DNA of 64,000 bases from an uncultured Roseiflexaceae bacterium (GTDB taxonomy: Bacteria > Chloroflexota > Chloroflexia > Chloroflexales > Roseiflexaceae), in assembly GCA_937988885.1 (NCBI GenBank), contig CALKHR010000109.1, positions 62,001 to 126,000 of the forward strand, in the 5' to 3' direction. Under the pieces are notes generated by a model. That model was not told the DNA's origin and did not search any database. It saw nothing but the letters and a program-made list of their open reading frames with translations. Below are positions 41,381-50,903 of this stretch, piece by piece (position 1 is the first letter of the stretch; every line of letters starts with the position of its first letter). The position numbers and the translations under genes are program-made.

Positions 41381-44122
41381 CTATTCTTCGCCACGAGCAC
41401 GCCGTCGCGCTCGCTCTTGGGCTTCGCGAAGCTGTTCCAGTCGCTCATTCGCCTTCGATTGCTGCGGTTTGGGCTTCGGTTGGGCGCGCTGTGCGGGCTT
41501 CGGCTTCGGTGCGGGCGCGCTTGCGGGTTGCGTCTGCACAGCCACGCCGCTCATCCCCCGCCAGAACAGCCGCCGCAACGCCACATCGAACGGCAACAGC
41601 AACAGCGCCAGCCACAACAGCGGCCATGCGATCTCCTGCACGGCGCCAGTGCTCATTCCGCTCACATCGAACACCCGCTCGGGCTGCGGGTTCACGCGCC
41701 CATTCGTTAAGCGCGTGATCTCCTCCAACAAACCCGGATTGGCTGTCTGCGAATGGTACTCGTTGCTCAGCGGCACCACTGCGCCGCCCGTCACTGCGCC
41801 GAACGCCTGATTCTGCGCATCCTGCGCGACTAACTGCACCAAATACGCACCGGGCCGCGCATCGCTCACCGTCGCCCGATACTGGCCCGGTCCCACCTCG
41901 CGCAGTTGCACTTCGATCGTGTTATTGTCGCCGCCGAGCAGCATCCCGCGCACCAACAAGCCCGATTGCGCGCGGCCCATCGCATCCTGCGCCAACGCCT
42001 CCAGCACCAGCACATCGCCCGACGTGGAGGCCTGCATCGTCAGTTGCTGCGAATCGCGTGCGGGCAGCAGCCAACTCAACAACTGCGCGCTGAAGCGGGG
42101 AAACTCCGGTGAACTCACCCAGTCGCGCGCCCACTGGCCCTTGAGATCGCTCGTCCAGGCCGCAGCGCGCCCCAAGCCATACTGCCACGTCGCCAGCAGC
42201 GGATCGCCACGGGGCGTGGCCAACAGCACCTGAGCGCTCTGGCGCGGCGTCGTCACCACAAAGCCCTGGAAGGCGGGCACCTGCATGATACCGCGCAGAA
42301 TCGGGTGCGGCGCGCCACCGACAGGCGTGAACGGCTCCTCGATCACGTAGGGCTGAAGGACAACCTGCGTCTCGTTCACCAAGATATTCGGCAGATTCGC
42401 CGCTTGATCGGTGAGGAACGTGCGGCCACCACCGACCTGCGCCACATCTCTGATAAACGGCACGTGCGAGCCATCGCCGACCGCGATGGTCGTCACCGTC
42501 ACCTTCTCCTCGTTCAGTTGGCGCACCAACTCCAGCACGCCCTCTTGCTGCACCGTGTCGCTGCCGTCGGTGATCGTGATGATATGCCGCACGGGCTTCT
42601 CGCTGGCGCGGATGCGCTTGGCGGCCTCGGTCATGCCGTCGAACATGTTGATGCCGCCACCGCCCGGCGACCGCCAACGATCGAGCGCCACAATCGCTTC
42701 ATCGCGCTGCGTGCCCTCCACCGGGCCGATCTGCGCGTTGATCTCCGAATCGAAGGCGATCACCGTCAGATCATCCTGATCGCGCATCAGCGAGGCGATG
42801 CGCTGTGCGCCCTCGGCGGCCAACGACAGCTTCGTGCGCCCATTCTCCGAGACGCCCATACTGCCCGATGAATCGATCAGCACCACGATACTGGCGGGTG
42901 GGAACTGCACTTCCGAGGGGATGTCCATCGAAACGGGCAGCGCCGCCTCAACCGCCGTATCGCGCCAACTCCCCGCGCCGAACGACTGCGGGCCGCCAAC
43001 CATCAACAGGCCGCGCCCAAAATCGTGGACGAACGACGAGAGCGCCGTCTGCGCCCGCGCGCTCACGGCCCGCTGAGGCACATCGATCAGCGCCACCGCA
43101 TCGTAACTGCTCAGGTCGGCCACATTGTTCGGGATCTGGTCGGGGCGCACCACCTCCACCTCGAACTGTGCCACCCGCAACGCCTCAGCCAGATTGCTCG
43201 CCGCGCCCTCCGAACCTTCCACCAACATCACCCGTGGCGGGCCACTCACAAAGGTGTACGCCTCGGCCCGATTGTTCTGGAGCCGCGCATCGTTCGGCAC
43301 CTCAAGCCGCACCACGTAGCGGTTGAAGTACGGCACCGCCTCCGGCAGGGTCAACTCAAAGGTCTGCGCGCTCTGCACAAGTTCGACCTGCACATCGGAC
43401 AACGTCGCGCCGTTCGCATCGGTGACGAGCAACCGCCCGCTCGTGGCGCTATTGCTCTCGATTTCGACCTTCATGCGCAGGCGTTGGCCCTCGCGCGCGC
43501 TCGACGGCACATCCAGCCGAGTAATCTGCGCATCAAGCCCATCGGCCAAGCCCGTCAGCGTGACGACATCGATGGGCACGCGGCTGGCCGTGGCGCGCTG
43601 CGCAGCGGCCAGCGTATCGCCAAGGTTCGCGCCGCCATCCGAGAGCAGCACCAAACGCTTGTAGCCCTCGTTGGGCAAGAGCGCCAAGCCCAACTGAATC
43701 GCATCCTCGATGTTCGTTCCATTCCCGCCCGGCTGCGCCACCACCTGGCCCAACACCCGATTGTCCGACGGCGCACGCTCCACCAGGGCGCGCTGCCCAA
43801 ACACCACGATCGCCGCCCGATCATCGGGAGGCATCTGCGCCAGTGCTTGCTGCACAAACGTTTCGGCGCGTGCCCGCTGTGAGAGCGCCACCGAATCGGA
43901 GCCATCCAACAAAAAGACGGTGGACACAACGCCCACCGGCCATACGATCTGGGCGCCGCTCAAGCCCAACACCAGGCTGAGCAGCGCCAGCATGCGCAAT
44001 CCTAAACTAAGCCAAAAGCGCCAGCGAGATAATCGGCGCGGCGTCACAATCGCTAACACCGCAAGCGGGGGCAGCAACAACAGCAACCAGAGGAATTCGG
44101 GGAAGATGAACCCAAGACGCAC
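41381..44122 (-). CDS. Large membrane protein with VWA and glutamine-amidotransferase-like domains
   Basis: I choose the GTG at 44122 (VRLGFIFPEFLWLLLL), which has GACGAGG upstream and begins 20 bases after the preceding gene. The 913-residue protein has two N-terminal helices, a first von Willebrand A-like region (VFLLDGSDSVALS), a segment like class I glutamine amidotransferases (RVMLVEGSEG...GLLMVGGPQSFGAGSW), a second VWA domain with an intact MIDAS start DSSGSMG, a beta domain, and a last membrane helix (LLWLALLLLPFDVAL) before a basic, Lys/Gln/Ala-rich tail. VWA domains bind protein partners through a metal. It is the last gene of the MoxR cluster and may be the envelope component. Confidence 0.85.
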   Translation of the reverse strand: MRLGFIFPEFLWLLLLLPPLAVLAIVTPRRLSRWRFWLSLGLRMLALLSLVLGLSGAQIVWPVGVVSTVFLLDGSDSVALSQRARAETFVQQALAQMPPDDRAAIVVFGQRALVERAPSDNRVLGQVVAQPGGNGTNIEDAIQLGLALLPNEGYKRLVLLSDGGANLGDTLAAAQRATASRVPIDVVTLTGLADGLDAQITRLDVPSSAREGQRLRMKVEIESNSATSGRLLVTDANGATLSDVQVELVQSAQTFELTLPEAVPYFNRYVVRLEVPNDARLQNNRAEAYTFVSGPPRVMLVEGSEGAASNLAEALRVAQFEVEVVRPDQIPNNVADLSSYDAVALIDVPQRAVSARAQTALSSFVHDFGRGLLMVGGPQSFGAGSWRDTAVEAALPVSMDIPSEVQFPPASIVVLIDSSGSMGVSENGRTKLSLAAEGAQRIASLMRDQDDLTVIAFDSEINAQIGPVEGTQRDEAIVALDRWRSPGGGGINMFDGMTEAAKRIRASEKPVRHIITITDGSDTVQQEGVLELVRQLNEEKVTVTTIAVGDGSHVPFIRDVAQVGGGRTFLTDQAANLPNILVNETQVVLQPYVIEEPFTPVGGAPHPILRGIMQVPAFQGFVVTTPRQSAQVLLATPRGDPLLATWQYGLGRAAAWTSDLKGQWARDWVSSPEFPRFSAQLLSWLLPARDSQQLTMQASTSGDVLVLEALAQDAMGRAQSGLLVRGMLLGGDNNTIEVQLREVGPGQYRATVSDARPGAYLVQLVAQDAQNQAFGAVTGGAVVPLSNEYHSQTANPGLLEEITRLTNGRVNPQPERVFDVSGMSTGAVQEIAWPLLWLALLLLPFDVALRRLFWRGMSGVAVQTQPASAPAPKPKPAQRAQPKPKPQQSKANERLEQLREAQERARRRARGEE

Positions 44123-44142
44123 TGGAAACCTCGTCGCAATGC

Positions 44143-46041
44143 TTATGCCGCGCGTCGTGCGCGCCACCGTTGCCGCAAGTAGATCAGCCCATTGCGATGG
44201 TAGACCAGCCACTCGATCACCAACACAACCAGGGCCAACGCGGCCAACCAGCGCCAAAACTCCTGTCGCCCGACCCGCTCCTGCGTGACTGCTTGTTGTA
44301 AGCCGCTCGTCTGCGGCACCGCCAACTCGCTCTGTGGCGCAATCCGCGATTCCTCGGGCGAGAACATATTCACCGCGTACCGCCGCCGACCCACCAACCG
44401 ATCGCCCTGGCGCTGCTCGACCACATACGCGCCAAATTGTATGGTATCGGCGAAAATCGCCTGTCCGTTCTGCGGCGTCACATCGACCAACTCGCCGTTG
44501 GGCAACGTCACGCGCACCGACGTAATGCTCTCATCGACCGGAATAGCCAGCGGCTGGCCCGGCGCTAATTGAGCAGCCTCGGCACCACTGCCCGGCGCGA
44601 GATAGCTCATAATGTTCGAGATCAGCAACGGGAACGCCACCTGCAAGGGCAGATCGGACTGCTGGATCGCGAACGCCAGCACCACGATCCGCCGTCCGTC
44701 GCGCTCACCCGCCAACAGCAGCGGCCCACCATCGCCATCGACCACGATGCGCGCCCACGGCCCCGGCGCGATACGGCTGGCCTTCAGCACGTTCACCTCG
44801 CTCAGGCTGATATTCCGCAGCAGCGGATCATCGCCTGTCGCGGGCCGCAAGCTGGGGTAATCCAACTGACCCGTCACCGAGAAGAACGCCGTGGAACCGA
44901 TCGGAGCGATAAAGAACAGGTTGCCGGGCGGCAGAGTTGGGGGCACCACCCCATCGAAGATCGTCACGGGGACTTGCGCCGCCGTCTCGGTGAACGTAGA
45001 AGTCGAAGCTGGCACCAACTGCGGCTGCACGCTCGGCAACAGCCCTAGCGCCGTCTCCAAGAAGCGATTGCCCGGACCGACCACGCGCACCACTGTCGAA
45101 TCGCCGAGGTTGCTAACCGCCCATGCCCGATTGTCGATCGCCAACGCATCGGAGCCAGTATCATCGACCAGACGGGCCTCGACCACGCGCACCTGCGCGG
45201 GCACCTCCGCGACGATCGCCTGATCGCGCCCGCCGAGCAACTCCAAGTTGTAGGCGTTGAACAGCGAGCCATCCAGGTAGATGTCCAAGCGACGGCTGGT
45301 TGGCGTCGTGCCGTAGTTCGTGGCCTGCGCGAACAGCGTCTGGCCCGCCGTGCTGGGCTGCAACGTCAACGCGCTGATCGCCACATTCTCGCTTCGTGTG
45401 CCGATCGGAAAGAAGCGCACCGTGGCGGGCATGCGCAGATCGCTGGGCAAGCGCACGTTCCCATCCGAGATAATCGCCACCTCGCTCTCTGGCTCGCTCG
45501 CCGAGAGCGCAGCCGCCAACGTCAAGGCGGGCGAGAGATCGCTGTTGCCCGGCAGCACACGAATGCCATTGATCGCATCGCGCAGTTGGCGCCGATCCGT
45601 AGTGGCAGCGGCGGGCACCTCCATCTGGCCGCCAGCCGCGATCACCGTCGCGCGGCCACCATCGGGCAACTGATCGACCAATTCGATCGCCTGACGCTGG
45701 GCCGCCTCCAAACGCGAGTTCGGCACATCGGTTGCGGCCATGCTCGCCGATCGGTCGATGATTAGGATCAGATTCCGCCCTGCGATACCAGTGGTTGGGA
45801 AGAAAGGCCGTGCCAACGCCAGCACCAGCAACGCCAACAGCAACAATTGCAGCAACAGCAACAGGTTGCGGCGCAACTTCTGCCAGGGCGCGTTGGCCTC
45901 CACATCGCGCACCATACGCCGCCACAAAAAGGTCGATGCTACCGTGCGCTCCTCGCGGCGCAGCTTGAGCAGATACATCGCAACGATGATCGGCCCGATC
46001 ACCAATGCGGAAATCAACGCAAGCGGAGCAAGAAACGACAT
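44143..46041 (-). CDS. BatA-like membrane protein with VWA domain
   Basis: The start at 46041 (MSFLAPLALISALVIGPIIV) is preceded by AAGG. The N-terminal segment with 'YLLKLRREERTVASTFLWRR' is the Aerotolerance-type N-terminal domain of BatA/BatB proteins. After a second helix comes a VWA domain (LILIIDRSASMAATD, MIDAS DxSxS present), a long beta-rich extracellular region, and a C-terminal helix (WLAALALVVLVIEWLVY). The protein has 632 residues. It belongs to the same-strand cluster with MoxR and DUF58 genes, which in other bacteria forms a chaperone system for envelope or secreted protein assembly. Confidence 0.85.
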   Translation of the reverse strand: MSFLAPLALISALVIGPIIVAMYLLKLRREERTVASTFLWRRMVRDVEANAPWQKLRRNLLLLLQLLLLALLVLALARPFFPTTGIAGRNLILIIDRSASMAATDVPNSRLEAAQRQAIELVDQLPDGGRATVIAAGGQMEVPAAATTDRRQLRDAINGIRVLPGNSDLSPALTLAAALSASEPESEVAIISDGNVRLPSDLRMPATVRFFPIGTRSENVAISALTLQPSTAGQTLFAQATNYGTTPTSRRLDIYLDGSLFNAYNLELLGGRDQAIVAEVPAQVRVVEARLVDDTGSDALAIDNRAWAVSNLGDSTVVRVVGPGNRFLETALGLLPSVQPQLVPASTSTFTETAAQVPVTIFDGVVPPTLPPGNLFFIAPIGSTAFFSVTGQLDYPSLRPATGDDPLLRNISLSEVNVLKASRIAPGPWARIVVDGDGGPLLLAGERDGRRIVVLAFAIQQSDLPLQVAFPLLISNIMSYLAPGSGAEAAQLAPGQPLAIPVDESITSVRVTLPNGELVDVTPQNGQAIFADTIQFGAYVVEQRQGDRLVGRRRYAVNMFSPEESRIAPQSELAVPQTSGLQQAVTQERVGRQEFWRWLAALALVVLVIEWLVYHRNGLIYLRQRWRARRAA

Positions 46042-46080
46042 AACACGCCTTCCTTGGGGCAATCGGCCCGCAACGCGCTG

Positions 46081-46956
46081 CTAGCGCAACACGCCGCGCT
46101 GCCGCAAATTCGACAACACAAATTCCTCAACAGGAGTCGCAGTATTCACCTGCAAATAGTTGATGCCGCGCCCATTGCAGAACCGCTCGATCTCGGCGCG
46201 CCAGGACGCCAAATTCTCTTGATAGCGCTGCAACGCCTCAAGATCGGCGGTGATCTCAACCGCCTCGCCACTCTCGGCATCCAGAAGCCGAAAATCGCCA
46301 TCCAACTGTGGCGAGATCTCTTGTGGTGACAAGATGTGCAGCACTGTCACCTCAAACTGACGCGACGACAGCACCCGCAGCGCCTCCTGCCAGTTATCGT
46401 CCATCAAATCCGAGCAGAACAGCAGCGGCCCAGCGTTGCGGTTGGTCTGCACATAGCGGCGACACGTCGCCAACAGATCGCCGCCTTTGCCCGCCGAGAG
46501 GTTTTGGAGGAAGTTGAACAACGGCAACGCGCCGCGCTTCCCACGCACCGAGGGCAACTGGCGCGACGTATCGGCGAACGCCGTCGCCGACACACGATCC
46601 AAGCTCGACAGCGCGATATAGCCGAACGCGCCAGCTGCTCGCCGCGCATAGAGGAACTTATTCGGCTCGCCCCAATCCATCGACGCCGAGCTATCGATCA
46701 GCAGATGGATGGTCAACTCCTCCTCGGCCACGAACAGCTTCAGGAAGAAGCGCTCCATACGAGCGTACAAGTTCCAATCGATCTGCCGGATATCGTCGCC
46801 CACCGCGTACGGACGGAAGTCGGCGAACTCCACCGAACTGCCGCGACGAGGACTACGGCGCTCGCCCTGCATATCGCCAGCCATGATCTGGCGCGTCAGC
46901 AGCGCCAACCGATCGAGCTTGCGCAGGAATGTCGAATCGAACAGCGGTTCAGCCAT
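46081..46956 (-). CDS. DUF58 domain protein
   Basis: The 291-residue protein shows the DUF58 signature 'FADFRPYAVGDDIRQIDWNLYAR' (given here in part: DDIRQIDWNLYAR) near residue 55-67, and a degenerate VWA fold with 'LLIDSSASMDWG'. DUF58 proteins are nearly always encoded with MoxR ATPases, as here: MoxR lies 45 bases upstream and the BatA-like gene 39 bases downstream. They are thought to be adaptor partners of the ATPase. It is soluble. Confidence 0.92.
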   Translation of the reverse strand: MAEPLFDSTFLRKLDRLALLTRQIMAGDMQGERRSPRRGSSVEFADFRPYAVGDDIRQIDWNLYARMERFFLKLFVAEEELTIHLLIDSSASMDWGEPNKFLYARRAAGAFGYIALSSLDRVSATAFADTSRQLPSVRGKRGALPLFNFLQNLSAGKGGDLLATCRRYVQTNRNAGPLLFCSDLMDDNWQEALRVLSSRQFEVTVLHILSPQEISPQLDGDFRLLDAESGEAVEITADLEALQRYQENLASWRAEIERFCNGRGINYLQVNTATPVEEFVLSNLRQRGVLR

Positions 46957-47001
46957 ATGCGTCTGCGAGTGCGGTTGAAAGGCAATCCAACCGCACAGCC
47001 T

Positions 47002-48000
47002 TTACTCTGTCTTGAGCGATTCAACGATCTGGCGGATGACATCGTCGGCAGAAATGCCTTCGGCCTGCGCCTCGAAATTGAGGATGATACGGTGGCGCAG
47101 TGCGGGGAGCGCGGCCAACTTCAGGTCGGCGAAGGCCACATTAAAACGGCCATCGAGCAGCGCCATGATTTTGCCAGCCATAATCAGCGCTTGCATACCG
47201 CGAGGGCTAGCGCCATAGCGCACATACTGCTTGGTGATGGGCAGCGCATCCTTATCCTCGGGGTGCGTCGCCGTGATCAACCGCGCCGCGTAGGCCAGCA
47301 CGTGGCTCGCGATCGGCACGGTGCGGGCCAGCGTCTGCATATCGATGATCATCGCGCTGTTCGCCACCTTGCGCACCTGCGGAGGGCGTGAGCCAGTCGT
47401 GCGGTTCGCGATCTCCACCAGTTCATTGGCAGATGGGAACGGCACCTGCACCTTGAAGAAGAAGCGGTCCAACTGCGCCTCGGGCAATGGGTAGGTGCCC
47501 TCCATCTCCAGCGGGTTCTGCGTCGCCATCACAAAGAAGGGTGACGCCAATGGATGGACGACTTTCGCAACCGTCACCGTATGCTCCTGCATCGCCTCCA
47601 GCAGCGCGCTTTGGGTCTTGGGCGTGGCGCGGTTGATCTCATCGGCCAGCACCAGGTTGGCGAAAATCGGGCCAGGCTCGAAGCGGAACGCCTTGCGACC
47701 GCTCTCATCCTCGCTGATCAGCGTGGTGCCCACGATGTCGGCGGGCATCAGGTCGGGCGTGAACTGGATGCGGCTGAACGAGCAATCGATCACATCAGCG
47801 AGCGTGCGCACCAGCGTGGTCTTGGCCAAGCCCGGCACGCCTTCGAGCAACACGTTTCCGCCCGCCACGAGCGTGATCAACGTCTGGCGGATCAGATCGC
47901 GCTGGCCAACGATCACCTGGCCAATCTCAGCTTCAATACCAAATGCACGTTGACGGAATTCTTCGGGGGTTATTTGAGGTGCGGCTGGCGAAGTGGTCAT
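47002..48000 (-). CDS. MoxR-family AAA+ ATPase
   Basis: The start at 48000 (MTTSPAAPQITPEEF) has GGAGA upstream. The 332-residue protein has the MoxR-type Walker A 'EGVPGLAKTTLV', Walker B 'LVLADEINRA', 'VMATQNPLEMEGTYPLPEAQ' (sensor 1 with the family-typical NP motif) and sensor 2 'GASPRGMQALI'. MoxR ATPases act as chaperones that insert metal ions or help maturation of VWA-containing complexes. The VWA and DUF58 proteins encoded downstream are its likely partners. Confidence 0.95.
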   Translation of the reverse strand: MTTSPAAPQITPEEFRQRAFGIEAEIGQVIVGQRDLIRQTLITLVAGGNVLLEGVPGLAKTTLVRTLADVIDCSFSRIQFTPDLMPADIVGTTLISEDESGRKAFRFEPGPIFANLVLADEINRATPKTQSALLEAMQEHTVTVAKVVHPLASPFFVMATQNPLEMEGTYPLPEAQLDRFFFKVQVPFPSANELVEIANRTTGSRPPQVRKVANSAMIIDMQTLARTVPIASHVLAYAARLITATHPEDKDALPITKQYVRYGASPRGMQALIMAGKIMALLDGRFNVAFADLKLAALPALRHRIILNFEAQAEGISADDVIRQIVESLKTE

Positions 48001-48095
48001 ACACAATCTCCGTTACAAAAAAACGAGAGTTACAGGATCGGTCGTTGTACTGCGCCGATCCGGCAACTCTCGTCGCGTATCCTTTCGCGTTTCAC

Positions 48096-48296
48096 CTACC
48101 CACTTAGGCGTGGCACTAACGCAATCAGTGTCAAACCGATTGTCGTTATCAGAAACGCAACCCAGGAAGCGGCGGTCAGCGCAAATGTCACCGCGAGCAT
48201 CTTTGTTGAAAAGTGAAAACGTCGCGCTCCGTATAACAGTATACCAGCGCCTAGAATGACCAATATGGCCAATGCTACTTCAATCACGAATAACAT
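48096..48296 (-). CDS. Small two-helix membrane protein
   Basis: Sixty-six residues, almost entirely two hydrophobic helices (about 4-22 and 33-60) joined by a short basic loop ARRFHFSTKM. A strong ribosome binding site (GAAGGGGG) lies upstream. No family recognised. It sits between the MoxR gene and the QGQ-repeat protein gene on the same strand, so it likely belongs to the cluster. Confidence 0.6.
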   Translation of the reverse strand: MLFVIEVALAILVILGAGILLYGARRFHFSTKMLAVTFALTAASWVAFLITTIGLTLIALVPRLSG

Positions 48297-48426
48297 AGTC
48301 CCCCTTCCACTCCTGTCTCAGCACGAAACATGGTGCTAAAACGTCATGCCAGTGAGCGGCCCGTAAACGTTCGGGCGGAGAACCCGACGTATTGCCTCCT
48401 CGATTGTACAGTAGGAGGTTGCTCAG

Positions 48427-50124
48427 CTAGCGATTTGGTTCTAATTGTGAAAAATAGTCACGTACATAATCCTTCAGATGCGGCGGGATAGCGCTCTGAT
48501 CGAGTGCCTCCCCAGCCGACCGCTGGTACTGCGGCAACACCTGTTCGTACGGCACCATTGACGAATTTGCCACCCCTGGCAAGTTACTCTGGCCCTGCTG
48601 GCTTTGGCTTGTGCCATCTTGGCCGATCTGTCCTTGTACCTGATCGGGCCGACCATTCGGGTTCGAGGGATCGTAGGGCTGGTAGACTAAGTCGCTGCTT
48701 CCAACCCCCTGACCGGAACCAGAGTCCCCGCCATTCGGGTCTATATTGCTTTGACCTTGGCCCTCTCCCTGCCCAAGCGAATTGGAGTTCGAGCCGCCTT
48801 GGCCCTGAGGTTGACCCTGACCTTGTCCTTGGCCTTGCTGGCCTTGACCTTGTCCTTGTCCTTGGCCCTGCTGTCCTTGCTGGCCTTGTTGACCTTGTTG
48901 GCCCTGTTGGCCTTGCTGTCCTTGCTGGCCTTGTTGACCCTGCTGGCCCTGTTGGCCCTGCTGTCCTTGCTGTCCTTGCTGGCCTTGTTGCCCAGCTTGG
49001 GAGATATCTTGTCGCCCCTGCTGAATTTGCGAGAGCGATTGCTGCAACGCTCGCTGTTGCTGCGCCTGTTGCTGAGCCTGCTGCACGTTCTGCGCCGCCT
49101 GGTTCAGCGATTGTTGCGCCTGCGACAGGTTGCCCTGCTGCAGCGCTTGCGAAGCATTCGACAAACTTTGGGCCGTCTGCGGATCGCTCTGCGCCATCTG
49201 CGACGCCTGCTGAGCAAGCTGCTGAGCGAGTTGCTCGCGCTGCTCCGGCGTCATCTGCTCCAACTGCTGCGCAAGCTGTTGCAGTTGCTGAGCGGCATCG
49301 GCCATCGTTGGCCGCTGAGCGTTCTGCTGCCCGGTGAAGCCCTGCAGATTGCGCGCGAGTTGCTCAAGCGCGGCACGACGTGCATCAACCCCTAAATCGA
49401 GTTGCTGCTGCATCCGCGCCTCGGCAGTCGAGAGATCGGCCAGGGCCTGCTCGCGGCTGCCAGGATTCTCGCGCAGCAGCCTCTCAAGCTCGGCCAGTTG
49501 CCGCTCCAACTCGGCGCGTTGCTCGGGTGTTAACGTCTGATCCTGAGCGATCTGCTGCTGCAAGAACTGCAGCTGATCAGCCGTCTCCTGGATCTGCTGT
49601 TGCACTGCGGCCCGTTCACGCAATACATCCAGCTGAGGATTCGGAAGTACCGCCAAAGCAATGCCGATCAGCAACGGCACCAATGCCAGCAGCAATGGGC
49701 GGCGCTCGATCTGCAATGGCAGCATTCGAGGATGAAGCGATTCAATATGTGCACGTGCATCGGCCTGCTGCTGCGCATCGAGCAATTGCGGTTCGGGACG
49801 ACGCCCAAGCTCAAGTGCAGTGGCGATACGTTCGCGCAAGTCGAGGGCTGTATCAACGCGCTGTGCGACGCGTTGAATCGGCAATGGGCGCACCACCAGG
49901 TACGCCAACATCGCTAACGCCCAAAGCACCAGAGGCAACAACGACCACCACAGCAAATGCGGGATCGGCACCAACCAGCCAAGCAACTGCACCAGTGCAA
50001 AACCGGCAGTCCCAATCCATAGTGTTCGGCTCAGCAGGAGTAACGTATCACGCAGCCGCAAGCGGGTTGCCATTGGGCGTAACCGCCGCTGAATATAATC
50101 TCCGGTTGTAAGCGCATGCGCCAT
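48427..50124 (-). CDS. Membrane coiled-coil protein with QGQ tandem repeats
   Basis: The start at 50124 (MAHALTTGDYIQRRL) has AGGAGG upstream. Residues about 20-90 hold two or three membrane helices; 'QRVAQRVDTALDLRERIATA' follows, as in DUF4175-like membrane proteins, then a further helix near 150. Residues about 180-360 form a Gln-rich coiled coil (QQLQQLAQQLEQMTPEQREQ). A block of Gln-Gly-Gln repeats and Gly/Asn/Ser-rich sequence follows, and the end (YVRDYFSQLEPNR) is ordered again. The last motif resembles the end of the proteins encoded with MoxR/VWA genes in other phyla. It probably anchors or organises the MoxR-VWA complex. Confidence 0.75.
   Translation of the reverse strand: MAHALTTGDYIQRRLRPMATRLRLRDTLLLLSRTLWIGTAGFALVQLLGWLVPIPHLLWWSLLPLVLWALAMLAYLVVRPLPIQRVAQRVDTALDLRERIATALELGRRPEPQLLDAQQQADARAHIESLHPRMLPLQIERRPLLLALVPLLIGIALAVLPNPQLDVLRERAAVQQQIQETADQLQFLQQQIAQDQTLTPEQRAELERQLAELERLLRENPGSREQALADLSTAEARMQQQLDLGVDARRAALEQLARNLQGFTGQQNAQRPTMADAAQQLQQLAQQLEQMTPEQREQLAQQLAQQASQMAQSDPQTAQSLSNASQALQQGNLSQAQQSLNQAAQNVQQAQQQAQQQRALQQSLSQIQQGRQDISQAGQQGQQGQQGQQGQQGQQGQQGQQGQQGQQGQQGQQGQQGQQGQGQGQGQGQQGQGQGQGQPQGQGGSNSNSLGQGEGQGQSNIDPNGGDSGSGQGVGSSDLVYQPYDPSNPNGRPDQVQGQIGQDGTSQSQQGQSNLPGVANSSMVPYEQVLPQYQRSAGEALDQSAIPPHLKDYVRDYFSQLEPNR
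48800..48995 (-). repeat. 9-bp tandem repeat coding Gln-Gly-Gln
   Basis: About fifteen or more consecutive 9-bp units (+ strand CTGTCCTTG, CTGGCCTTG, TTGACCTTG, TTGGCCCTG variants) encode QGQ. The third-base variation shows the array is not very recent. It is a likely site of length change between strains. Confidence 0.85.
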
Positions 50125-50286
50125 CAGCGCCTCCTGCATCCACGAAAAACCATTAACTGTCGATAATCGTTCTACCTACCTATCACCTCAGACGCTACAA
50201 TACAGCCATTTGTTCCAGTGTGCACACACTGTACCACTAAGCAAGCACCAAGGCAATGGTGCGTGTATGAAAAAGCACTTATAAAA

Positions 50287-50709
50287 CTATTCTTCAATGC
50301 GTCGCCAGAAGGAGCGCTCAACAACCCGTTTGCCCGTGTTAGTTTGCTCAACCTCAACGGTGCGCTGGCTGACAACGGTTGTTTGGCTCTTGGCTGTTGC
50401 GTTTTGAGAGGAGGCAGTGGAGTTGGAGCGCGCTAGCGCCGACTTCGACGAAGCAAGTGCGGTTGACGGGGAATCCATCCGACGGCGCAACCACGCAATA
50501 CCAGCTTCAGCGGCCAGGGCAGCCACGCTTACCGCAACCGTCCGGCTCAACTGTTTCCACGTCACAGGCAGCGCCCGCCCTGCAATCATCAATTGAGCAT
50601 CGGAGCTACGTGCGGGCAACTGCCGTTCGAGCGGGGTGCCACACTTGCCACAATACCGATCGTCGAGTGGGTTACCGTGCTGGCATGACGGGCAGATTCG
50701 CTCGATCAT
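50287..50709 (-). CDS. Zinc-ribbon protein
   Basis: The 140-residue protein starts ICPSCQHGNPLDDRYCGKCG, a double CxxC zinc ribbon. A weakly hydrophobic stretch (about 58-73, TVAVSVAALAAEAGIAW) may be a membrane helix, and the rest is Ser/Thr/Gln-rich and ends RSFWRRIEE. Such proteins are common and of unknown role. It lies 162 bases upstream of the QGQ protein gene on the same strand and could lead the cluster. Confidence 0.7.
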   Translation of the reverse strand: MIERICPSCQHGNPLDDRYCGKCGTPLERQLPARSSDAQLMIAGRALPVTWKQLSRTVAVSVAALAAEAGIAWLRRRMDSPSTALASSKSALARSNSTASSQNATAKSQTTVVSQRTVEVEQTNTGKRVVERSFWRRIEE

Positions 50710-50852
50710 ACAGGCCTCCCTAGATCAGAGAAAGGTGCTCTCAAAGCGATTGAGAACACATTTTATGAGCACTTGCACGGTGCAGACGCACCAATCACAT
50801 CTGCGCTCAGTATAGCATACATTCGCTCAATTGCTCACAACGGTAACAAAAG

Positions 50853-50884
50853 CGCCTCTGGCACAGCAATGTGCACCAGAGGCG
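50853..50884 (-). terminator. Terminator of the ygfZ-like gene
   Basis: CGCCTCTGG and CCAGAGGCG form a 9-bp stem 20 bases after the stop codon. On the minus strand CTTTTGTT follows. Confidence 0.75.
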
Positions 50885-50903
50885 TGGGCGTGTTTGTGAT
50901 ACG

